Positions 49,825 through 57,695 of a stretch of DNA of 64,000 nucleotides are shown here, in pieces. Below the pieces are notes generated by a model. The model was not told where the DNA came from. It made no database searches and worked only from the letters and a program-made list of their open reading frames with translations. Both the position numbers and the translations under genes were made by a program. Origin of the DNA: WJKR01 sp964556395 (lineage in GTDB: Archaea; Nanobdellota; Nanobdellia; Woesearchaeales; WJKR01); contig CAZKVR010000001.1 in assembly GCA_964556395.1 (NCBI GenBank), positions 124,001 to 188,000 of the forward strand. The letters run 5' to 3'. The number at the start of each line of letters is the position of its first letter. Position 1 is the first letter of the stretch.

Positions 49825-51303
49825 ATGGTGCGACGGAGCCTCGGCTGGATCGATGTCTTCCTCTTCCTCATCATCGTACTCAACATCATGGACTTCTTTG
49901 AGGTGATCGGGCCGGTCCTCGACTATGTGAAGAAGCTCGTTAGCTGGTCATTGCTCGGACACCTCCTGTACAAGGCCAGTCTCTCCAGGGTGTTCTTCGG
50001 ACACCGCAGGCCACGCCTTGACATCGCGCTCGTACTGGCCTACTTCCTCCTCGTCGTGAAGAACCTCGTCTCCTACGCGAGCGTCGCCCTACGCCAGGAG
50101 GAGGGAGCAGGGCTCCTCCACGAGTTCTACGTCCACCTCGTACAGCACTACGCGGCTTATGAGTGGTGGACGTTCATGGCAGGCATCGCGGCGCTCACGG
50201 CCATGGCGGTCTACGTCGCCGTCAACGTGCCGTTCTCGAAGCGCAGCGTCATGGGAGTCTTGCACGAGCAAAGCACCCCTCAAGAAGGCAAGCTGGCCGT
50301 CAGGTTCGCGGTCACACTCCTCGTCCTCTTCGGATTCTTCCTCACAGTGTTCAACATGATGATGGAGTGGCTCGCGATAGCAGTCGATGCCACCTTCCTG
50401 CTCGCAGCCCTCCTCGTATACAGCATCATCCTCACCACGCGCAAGTTCTCAATCCACGGGTTCCTCGAGCGCGTCGGCAACGCGGGGAACGGTTTCTTCC
50501 GCTCGTTCATCGACCACTTCCGTTACAAGCACTTGTTCCTCCTCGGCATCCTGGGCTTGCTCGTACTCCACCTCCTCACGGATATCGGAAACTTCCTCAT
50601 CCCATATCTCACAGGGGTTCGGGACGCGCTCTACTTCGGACACCTCGGACCGGGCCATGCGAGCGCGTGGAGCGTGCTCCGCACCGACTGGGGCCTGCTA
50701 GCATCCCCTGCCACGAGGGGCGCCCTCGTCCTCGTCTTCCTGGGCAACGTGGCGGGATTCCTCGGACTCTTCCTCTCACCTGCAGTCCTGTGGTGGAGGT
50801 TCTACCGTCGGAGGAGTCCTCGTCTGCCGCGGTGGGCGCTCACATCCCTGTTAGTCTCCCTCCCGGCAGTGATCTTCTCGCCGTTGTTCGGCATCAGCCG
50901 GCTCGGCGCCAGGAACCTGCTCGGAGTCGATGTCCAGACGTCGTCGATGCTGTCAGGAGGGTTGCCGGTCACCGTCACCGCAGGCCTCATGCTCGGTGTC
51001 GCAGTCCTCTTCCTCAAGCCTCTACGCAAGGGTGCGAAGCGCCGCCTCGACCAGCTCTGGGTGGCCGTCACGACCGTGTTCTTCGGCGCGTACCTCTGGA
51101 CATACTCCAAAGACGTCCTCCTCTACTACAGCGATGTCGTGGCTGGCGCATGGATGCTCGGACAGTATCTCCTCGCGACGGTCTTCACGGTCTTCGCACT
51201 CATCCTGGCGGCGTTCTACCTCGGAGGGTTCGTCATCCTCGTCCTCGAGCTCGGCCGTCGGCGGAAGAAAGCTTTATATTCTTCGGATGAGAAGAGAGTG
51301 TGA
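49825..51303 (+). CDS. Polytopic membrane protein
   Basis: The 492-residue protein has about 11-12 hydrophobic helices with short basic loops; the loops hold few charged or polar motifs that would name a family. The ATG at 49825 opens MVRRSLGWIDVFLFLIIVLN; an ATG 6 codons upstream is also possible. It overlaps the next gene's start by TGATG, so the two are coupled. It diverges from the surface protein at 48204. Function unknown. Confidence 0.65.
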   Translation: MVRRSLGWIDVFLFLIIVLNIMDFFEVIGPVLDYVKKLVSWSLLGHLLYKASLSRVFFGHRRPRLDIALVLAYFLLVVKNLVSYASVALRQEEGAGLLHEFYVHLVQHYAAYEWWTFMAGIAALTAMAVYVAVNVPFSKRSVMGVLHEQSTPQEGKLAVRFAVTLLVLFGFFLTVFNMMMEWLAIAVDATFLLAALLVYSIILTTRKFSIHGFLERVGNAGNGFFRSFIDHFRYKHLFLLGILGLLVLHLLTDIGNFLIPYLTGVRDALYFGHLGPGHASAWSVLRTDWGLLASPATRGALVLVFLGNVAGFLGLFLSPAVLWWRFYRRRSPRLPRWALTSLLVSLPAVIFSPLFGISRLGARNLLGVDVQTSSMLSGGLPVTVTAGLMLGVAVLFLKPLRKGAKRRLDQLWVAVTTVFFGAYLWTYSKDVLLYYSDVVAGAWMLGQYLLATVFTVFALILAAFYLGGFVILVLELGRRRKKALYSSDEKRV

Positions 51304-52025
51304 TGAGGTCCACCCTCAAGACGCCGAAGCGCAAGACGCTGCTCCTCTTCACAGCTTCTCAGGTCCCCATAGCCTTGCTCATGGCGATTTTCCTACAGCT
51401 ACCTCAGATTTCCAGGCTCCATAGGGCGATGGCGCTCATCACGGTCATGGTCGAGGCGGTGCTCATCTTCGAGATCACAGGCAACATCGTGCAGAAGGTG
51501 CGCGTGGATGATGACGCCGTGACGGTCAGGCTCGTGTTGGAACGGCAGAGGATCCGGTGGGAGCACGTGAAGGGCTTGCGACAGGTGTTGGTGTCGCCTT
51601 TGGGGCGGAACTCGTTGAGGGCTCCGGTGAAGCTCTTCCTCATCAAGGCGGAGAAGGTGCCTAAGGCCCTCGCCGACGCCGAGGACTGGTGGGTTCGGAA
51701 AGGGGCTTTGGCGAACGGCCGCTCCTCGTTGGGGGATTTGGTGGAGCGGTATGATTCCTGGGTGCGATCCCACCTCAAGGGTTGGCACGTCCTGTGGGAG
51801 ATACGTGGTTTGAAGCCTCAGGACCCGTCGGAGGATGCGCGGTCGGTTTACTTCTCATTGGATGGCCGGGAGAAGGTGATCGTCGAGGATCTCAAGGCGT
51901 TCGGCAAGCGTAAGGCGTCGCAGTTGGAGGAGGTCGACGACCTCACGTATCCTGGTTTCGTGAAGGCGAAGGGCGGGAAGTACGCGAGGGATGTCGGGCA
52001 CGTGTGGGACACCTTGGTGTCGTGA
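51303..52025 (+). CDS. Membrane protein with cytoplasmic domain
   Basis: Two helices (about residues 14-33 and 43-60) are followed by a cytoplasmic domain (about 65-170) with strands such as KVRVDDDAVTVRLVLERQRI, similar in shape to bacterial PH-like domains. It is the second gene in a pair with 49825. No name can be given with confidence. Confidence 0.6.
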   Translation: MRSTLKTPKRKTLLLFTASQVPIALLMAIFLQLPQISRLHRAMALITVMVEAVLIFEITGNIVQKVRVDDDAVTVRLVLERQRIRWEHVKGLRQVLVSPLGRNSLRAPVKLFLIKAEKVPKALADAEDWWVRKGALANGRSSLGDLVERYDSWVRSHLKGWHVLWEIRGLKPQDPSEDARSVYFSLDGREKVIVEDLKAFGKRKASQLEEVDDLTYPGFVKAKGGKYARDVGHVWDTLVS

Positions 52026-52085
52026 CTGCGACCTCGTCTGGAGCCTTGGAAGGTTTTATAAGGGAGCGCTTCTTCTCGGGAGAGT

Positions 52086-52664
52086 ATGGCTGACGAGTCC
52101 TTCATGCTCCTCTCTCTCAAGGAGGGGCAGTCGAAAAGGTTGGCGCAGGTGATCGGCAACGAGACGTGCCGTCGCATCCTCGACTACCTGGCGGACCGTG
52201 ACTACACGACTGAGAGCACGGCTGCCAAGGACCTCGGCCTGCCGTTGTCCACGGTGCATTACAATCTCAAGTCGTTGCGCGAGAGCGGCCTCGTCGTGGC
52301 TGACGAGTTCCATTATTCTGATAAGGGCAAGGAGGTGCCTCATTACCGGCTGGCCAAGAAGTACATCATCATCGCGCCGCGGGAGGAGCAGGGCTTCCTC
52401 GACCGTCTGAAGAAGCTCTGGCCACTCGCCGCCATCGCCGTGGGCGTAGCCGCGGTCATGGAGCTCGTGCAGCGTTTCCTCTTGGATTCCGGTGAGAAGG
52501 TGGCTTCCACTGCCGACGCAGGGGTGCGCATGCTCGCGGAGTCGGCCCCGGCTGCTGCCGAGGAGGCGTCGCGCTTCCCCAGCCCCGTCACGGCGTGGTT
52601 TCTCGTCGGGGCGTTGTTCGCTATCGTCGCGTTCGCCCTCAAGGACTTGGTCCGAAAGCGATGA
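52086..52664 (+). CDS. Membrane-anchored ArsR-like transcription regulator
   Basis: The 192-residue protein has an N-terminal winged helix of the ArsR type (NETCRRILDYLADRDYTTES, AAKDLGLPLSTVHYNLKSLR) and two membrane helices (about 115-133 and 165-187). A DNA-binding domain fixed to the membrane is common in archaea. It lies 70 bp upstream of the ABC exporter genes, so it is likely their regulator or a sensor of envelope state. Confidence 0.8.
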   Translation: MADESFMLLSLKEGQSKRLAQVIGNETCRRILDYLADRDYTTESTAAKDLGLPLSTVHYNLKSLRESGLVVADEFHYSDKGKEVPHYRLAKKYIIIAPREEQGFLDRLKKLWPLAAIAVGVAAVMELVQRFLLDSGEKVASTADAGVRMLAESAPAAAEEASRFPSPVTAWFLVGALFAIVAFALKDLVRKR

Positions 52665-52734
52665 GCCCGTCGGAACCGAACAAAACATTTAAAAACTCTT
52701 TTCTCTGTTGTACCACCGCAAAAGAGGTGCGCCG

Positions 52735-53940
52735 GTGACAGAACTGTTTTTCCGAGTGAGAAACCTGAAGAAGGCCTATGGAAACCATGTCGTCCTGTCC
52801 GGCGTGAACTTCGACATCTACAAGGGCGAGATCCTCGGCGTCATCGGCACGTCGGGCAGCGGCAAGACCACCCTGTTGCATTCGCTCATCGGCTTCCTCA
52901 GGCCTGACCAAGGAGAGGTGCGCATCCTCGTCGAGCCGTCCCACCGGGCGTTGGGACAGCCGGCGTACAAGGACGTCCACAACCATCCCACTATCGTCAA
53001 GCGAGTGTTCGGCTTCGCATCACAAGCCCCTTCGTTCTACGACGACCTCACCGTGGCCGAGAACCTCAAGTACTTCGGCTCGCTCTACGAGCTGCCCAAG
53101 CACACGATCGAGACGAACATGCACATACTCCTCCACCTCATGGACCTCGACCTCGCCCGCAAATCCTTGGGGAAGAACCTCTCCGGCGGGATGGAGCGTC
53201 GCCTCGACATCGCCTGCGCCTTGATGCACGACCCAGCGGTCCTCATACTCGACGAGCCGACGGCAGACCTCGACCCGGTCTTGCGGAACAACATCTACGA
53301 CCTTATCAAGAAAATCAACAGCAAGGAGACCACCATCGTGCTGGCGAGCCACCACTTGGCGGATCTGGAACGGGTGTGCGACCGCATCGCCATCCTCAAG
53401 GAAGGCAAGATATTCGCCGTCGGAACCCTCGCCGAGATAAAGCGGCAGTTCTCAGACTACTCACAGGTCCGCGTACGCCTCGCCAAGGAGTTGTACGAGG
53501 AGGTTGAGGATGGCATGGAGGACGAGGAGGACCTCTACATCCACAGCGAGAAGCAACCCAACGGCCTCGTGTTCTACACGGACAGGCCTAACGAGTGCGC
53601 CCGCGCAGTCATCAGGGTGTCCAAGCAGGAGGGCGACAAGGTGGAGGACCTCCACATCGGCAAGCCGTCGCTGGATGACATCTTCATCTCCATCATGAAG
53701 GATGACAAGAAGAAGTCTCCTGAGAAGAAATCGTCCTCCAAGAAGCGGAAGCGCAGGAAGAGCTCTCAGAAGAAGCACGAGCAGAAGGACGACAAGAAGG
53801 CTCCGGAGAAGAAGGACCGCTCCAAGAAACCCTCTGAGAAGGAGAGCGGTAAATCCGAAGGCGACGAGGAGGAGCCTTTGGAGGCCATGCTGGCTGATGG
53901 CGAGGTCAAGCAAGAGCTCAAGGGAGGCGGGTCCAAGTGA
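52735..53940 (+). CDS. ABC exporter ATP-binding protein with Lys-rich tail
   Basis: The GTG at 52735 follows GAGGTG and gives the standard N-terminus. The ATPase shows Walker A (GTSGSGKTT), the signature LSGGMERR, Walker B with VLILDEPT and a His loop (LASHHLADLE). The last 90 residues are a Lys/Ser/Glu-rich tail (KKRKRRKSSQKKHEQKDDKK) that is not part of the family. It pairs with the permease at 53937 (GTGA overlap). The substrate is unknown; the exporter is of the ABC-2 type. Confidence 0.88.
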   Translation: MTELFFRVRNLKKAYGNHVVLSGVNFDIYKGEILGVIGTSGSGKTTLLHSLIGFLRPDQGEVRILVEPSHRALGQPAYKDVHNHPTIVKRVFGFASQAPSFYDDLTVAENLKYFGSLYELPKHTIETNMHILLHLMDLDLARKSLGKNLSGGMERRLDIACALMHDPAVLILDEPTADLDPVLRNNIYDLIKKINSKETTIVLASHHLADLERVCDRIAILKEGKIFAVGTLAEIKRQFSDYSQVRVRLAKELYEEVEDGMEDEEDLYIHSEKQPNGLVFYTDRPNECARAVIRVSKQEGDKVEDLHIGKPSLDDIFISIMKDDKKKSPEKKSSSKKRKRRKSSQKKHEQKDDKKAPEKKDRSKKPSEKESGKSEGDEEEPLEAMLADGEVKQELKGGGSK

Positions 53941-55904
53941 GCAAGCTCGGACACATCATCCGGAAAAACCTCCTGCTCTTGTTCAGGAAGAAGTCCACCG
54001 CCTTCGTCATCCTCTTCGGCCCCCTCGCCATCATACTCCTCATAGGGCTCGCGTTCACCACGTCATCTTCTTACGACCTCGCGTTGGGCTATTACACCCC
54101 CGAAGACACCGAGCTCGTCGGACGGTTCGTCGAGAACATGAGGGACAGCGGCTTCATCATCGAGGAGTTCGACCGGCCGGATGTCTGCGTCGAGGCGATC
54201 CAGACCGGCAGCCTCCAGACGTGCATCGAGTTCCCGGAGGACTTCGCCATCACAAACAACAAGTCAAACGAGATCAAGTTCTACGTCGACCAGAGCCGCA
54301 CCAACTTCGTCTACCAGATCATCGAGTCGGTCTCGTCGAACCTCGGTGTCGAGTCGGAGGAGTTGTCGCAAGACCTGACGAGCAACATCCTCAACGTCCT
54401 CTCAAACACCCGCGCCGGCGTGGACAAGGCAGTGGAGGATCTCGTCAAGGCGAAGGCCTCCGCCGCAGGCCTAGCGAGCGATGCCGACGACGCGCATAGC
54501 ACGGCCGCAGGGATGAACCTGTCCTCTGATGGTGTGGACACGAGCCTGGTCGAGACATATTATGAGGAGCTCGACACCGCCATGGTCGACCTCCGGGAGG
54601 AGGCGGACGCACTCATCACGACGTCTAAGGACTTACAGGATGAAATCGGCGATTCGATGAACGACAGCCAGACGTACGACGACTTCTTATCGGCCGTCGA
54701 CACCCTCGAATCGGAGATAGACACCAACGAGGAGGACGAGGAGATGCTCCTCAACAGCTTCGACGACGCCATAGGCCTCCTCAAGGTCAGCCTGGATGAG
54801 TTGGAGTCGAAGCTCGAGGACGCTGAGGACACCCAGCAGGCGACGCTCGACCGGATCGACGCGCTCCAGGAGGAGGCGGACGCGGTGCTTGAGGACTTGG
54901 ATGGCTTGAAGTCGTCTCTGGAAGGCCTCATCGCCAACATCGACCGGCTCGAGGTGACGTCGAGCGAGACCATCACCAACCCCATCACGACGACTATAGA
55001 GCACATCACGAGCCGCAACAGCAAGCTCACCTACATGTTCCCCTACCTCCTCATGCTCGTCGCCATGTTCGTCGGACTGCTCTTGTCGGGCACGCTCATC
55101 ATGATGGAGAAGAATTCGAAGTCCTCGTTCAGGACGTTCTGCACCCCTACCAAGGAGGAGCTCCTCATGCTGGGCAACTTCCTCACCTCGTTCATCGTCG
55201 TACTCGTCCAGATGGTGATTATCGTCGGCATCGCGTACTATTTCATCGGCGACAGCCTGCTCGGCAACGTGCCGGTCTCGTTGCTCATCGTCGTCCTCGG
55301 CGTCGTCGTGTTCATCATACTCGGCATGGCGCTCGGCTACCTGCTCAGCTCCCAGGAAGCCGTGACGATGATCTCTATCAGCTTGGCGAGCGTGTTCCTC
55401 TTCCTCTCAAACCTCATACTCCCTCTTGAGACTTTGAGCCGGCAGCTGCAGCAGGCGGTGTCGTTCAACCCGTACGTCATCACGTCGGAGGCTTTGCGCA
55501 AGGCGTTGTTGTTCCACACCAAGCAGAGCAAGCTCAACGCCGAGCTCTGGACCCTCGTCGGCTACAGCGTGGCGGTGTTCGTGCTGCTCGTCCTCGTGAG
55601 AGAGCTGATGCGGAGCAAGATCTCCAGGCGGCTCACCTTCGCGCGCAACGCGCGCCTGTTCGACGATCCGAGCGAGCTCTACCTCCACATCCAGGGCAAG
55701 GATATCAGGAACCTCCGCGAGCTCATGGAATGGTTGGAAGCCGTTGATGACAAGACGTTCCGGGAGCACTTGGCGTGGCACGACCTCCGGGCGTGGCTGA
55801 AGAAGAATAAGATGCGGAAGATGCTCCGCGTCAAGCTGGCGGGCAAGACACGTCAGCAGATGGTCGACATCCTCGAGAAGGAGGTCGAGAAGCGGAAGCG
55901 TTGA
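53937..55904 (+). CDS. ABC-2 type permease with large external domain
   Basis: The 655-residue protein has one N-terminal helix (about 22-41), an external region of about 320 residues with coiled-coil stretches (about 180-345), five or six helices (about 365-560) and a cytoplasmic tail. This is the YhgE/Pip-like ABC-2 layout, found in exporters for surface material and proteins. It begins at a GTG overlapping the ATPase stop. Helices and spacing support a single half that dimerises. Confidence 0.8.
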   Translation: MSKLGHIIRKNLLLLFRKKSTAFVILFGPLAIILLIGLAFTTSSSYDLALGYYTPEDTELVGRFVENMRDSGFIIEEFDRPDVCVEAIQTGSLQTCIEFPEDFAITNNKSNEIKFYVDQSRTNFVYQIIESVSSNLGVESEELSQDLTSNILNVLSNTRAGVDKAVEDLVKAKASAAGLASDADDAHSTAAGMNLSSDGVDTSLVETYYEELDTAMVDLREEADALITTSKDLQDEIGDSMNDSQTYDDFLSAVDTLESEIDTNEEDEEMLLNSFDDAIGLLKVSLDELESKLEDAEDTQQATLDRIDALQEEADAVLEDLDGLKSSLEGLIANIDRLEVTSSETITNPITTTIEHITSRNSKLTYMFPYLLMLVAMFVGLLLSGTLIMMEKNSKSSFRTFCTPTKEELLMLGNFLTSFIVVLVQMVIIVGIAYYFIGDSLLGNVPVSLLIVVLGVVVFIILGMALGYLLSSQEAVTMISISLASVFLFLSNLILPLETLSRQLQQAVSFNPYVITSEALRKALLFHTKQSKLNAELWTLVGYSVAVFVLLVLVRELMRSKISRRLTFARNARLFDDPSELYLHIQGKDIRNLRELMEWLEAVDDKTFREHLAWHDLRAWLKKNKMRKMLRVKLAGKTRQQMVDILEKEVEKRKR

Positions 55905-55924
55905 AATACGGAGAGCGGTGGTTT

Positions 55925-56431
55925 ATGAGGATCGCTGGCAAGGATGTGGAGTTCTACTGGAAGGCTATACGGATACCGTTGCTCATACTCGTGGCGTGGC
56001 ACGTCGCCAGCCTCTTGGCGGGCGTCTTCTGGTTCGAAACGGTCTATCAGCAGGTCTTCACGAACGCGCTCGTCGGCAACGTGGTGCCGTTGGCGTTGTT
56101 CATCGTGGCGGGCTACCTCGCCGTGGCGGAACACCAGGCGGAGAACCGCCAGGCGACGTGGAGTGGTGCCTTGACTGGATTGCTCGGCGGGGCTGCGGCC
56201 GCCATCGTAGGCATCTTGGCTATCAAGCTCACGCCCGTGCTGGAGTGGAGCGTGGAGCAGGCGTTGGCGCAGGCCGCCGCATCGGGACAGGCGGTCGATA
56301 GGGGGATGGTCCGGGGCCTCACGAGGGTCATGATGACTATAGGGCTCGTCCTGTCACCGTTCATCAGCGCCTTGATAGGCGCCTTGGCCGGGTGGGTCGG
56401 AGGCCTCTTGGCGCGCAAAGTGGAGAAATAG
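55925..56431 (+). CDS. Small polytopic membrane protein
   Basis: The ATG at 55925 follows GCGGTG, a plausible Shine-Dalgarno site; the TTG upstream would overlap the permease. The 168-residue product has four helices with Gly/Ala-rich packing (LTGLLGGAAAAIVGILAIKL). It follows the ABC-2 permease closely, so it may be an accessory subunit. No family is recognised. Confidence 0.6.
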   Translation: MRIAGKDVEFYWKAIRIPLLILVAWHVASLLAGVFWFETVYQQVFTNALVGNVVPLALFIVAGYLAVAEHQAENRQATWSGALTGLLGGAAAAIVGILAIKLTPVLEWSVEQALAQAAASGQAVDRGMVRGLTRVMMTIGLVLSPFISALIGALAGWVGGLLARKVEK

Positions 56432-56436
56432 GTTCT

Positions 56437-57615
56437 TCATTCGTCGAGGTCGTCGAGGTCTTCGATGTCCTCCAATGAGAACAGTTCGTCCTCTTCGGCT
56501 TCCACCTTCTCTTCCTTCTTGACCGAGACCGATTTCTTGCCGGTGTCCTCGTCCGTCGTGGCGGTGACTGTGGTCTTGGACTCGACGGGCGGGTCTTCCT
56601 TCTTCGCGGCGGGCTCTTCCTTGCCTGACTCCTTGGCGGGCTTGGCCTCGTCGGGGTCGACATCCTTCTCAAGCTCGTACGCTACGAACTCTAGCCTTCC
56701 GAACGCCTCGTTGTTCTTCACCTTGCCGCGGGCCTTGACGACGATGCCTAGCAGGTCGGTCTTGGCGTCCTCAAACGCTCCTCCTTGGTCTTTCATCTTG
56801 AGGAGTTCGTCCCTGTTCTTGCCGAGCAGAGCTTCTATCTGCTCCCGCCAGAGCACGCACCGGATGTTGTCCGTGCTGTCGTCGAGGTAGAGGTTCATGA
56901 CGTAGTTGTACGTCGGCTCCACCTCGCCGTGCCGGGGGCAGGTGTGCTTGCCGTCCTCTTCCTTTGCCCGCGCGTTGCACTCGGGGCAGACTGCGAAGAA
57001 GTGTGGGTCGAAGACCTGTACGATGGTGGCGACGATGACCGCGTTGCCGTCGTCTTCGGAGAGCTCTGCGATCTGCTTCACCTCCGCCGGCGGCCTGGAG
57101 GATTGCGTGACGTCGACGTCCACCGTCACTCCTTCCGGGTTGACCTGTAGCTTGGCGTCGCTGCCGAGGTGTAGCTCTGTCCGGCCGTTGTTCTCGCGGA
57201 CGTAGGCCCCTTGGATGCGGATGACGTCGCCTTGCTTGATGTCTGAGAGCTGGTCGGCCTGGTCGTTCCACAACACCACGCGGGTGACGCCGGTCTCGTC
57301 CTGGAGTAGGAAGTTGCCTACCTTGCCGCTGCGGCGCTCGTTGGAGAACTCCCTGACTTCGAAGACCTGCCGCGCCTTGCCTTTTATGATGAGGTTTCGC
57401 ATGCCTGAGGCGAGCTTGTCGATGGTGAGGGGCTTGTCAGGGTCTTGGAGCTTGACGTCGTGCTCGTTCGCGATGATGTGAGCCGCGCCCTCTTCTGAGA
57501 TGAGTCCTGAGAGCTCTTCGAGCTTCTGGCTGATCTTCTCCCTCACCTGGGCTTCGGTGAGGTCTGTCTCTTCGGTGATGCGTTCGATGATGGTGTCGAG
57601 CGGGAGGTCTATCAT
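56437..57615 (-). CDS. rpa: Replication protein A (single-stranded DNA-binding)
   Basis: The 392-residue protein has an N-terminal helical region, an OB fold around residues 75-165 (KARQVFEVREFSNERRSGKV, FLLQDETGVTRVVLWND), a zinc-binding second OB fold (CPECNARAKEEDGKHTCPRH, then NLYLDDSTDNIRCVLW) and an acidic C-terminal tail ending DLDDLDE. This is the archaeal RPA41-like type. It protects ssDNA and recruits repair factors through the acidic tail. It ends 6 bp after the membrane gene, convergent. Confidence 0.9.
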   Translation of the reverse strand: MIDLPLDTIIERITEETDLTEAQVREKISQKLEELSGLISEEGAAHIIANEHDVKLQDPDKPLTIDKLASGMRNLIIKGKARQVFEVREFSNERRSGKVGNFLLQDETGVTRVVLWNDQADQLSDIKQGDVIRIQGAYVRENNGRTELHLGSDAKLQVNPEGVTVDVDVTQSSRPPAEVKQIAELSEDDGNAVIVATIVQVFDPHFFAVCPECNARAKEEDGKHTCPRHGEVEPTYNYVMNLYLDDSTDNIRCVLWREQIEALLGKNRDELLKMKDQGGAFEDAKTDLLGIVVKARGKVKNNEAFGRLEFVAYELEKDVDPDEAKPAKESGKEEPAAKKEDPPVESKTTVTATTDEDTGKKSVSVKKEEKVEAEEDELFSLEDIEDLDDLDE

Positions 57616-57695
57616 GGGTATCGGGTTGCCGGAACGAGCGGAGATTTATATAGTTTGTGTGGTCCGACCAGGTCATTTTTCCGACCTGCTCGGTC

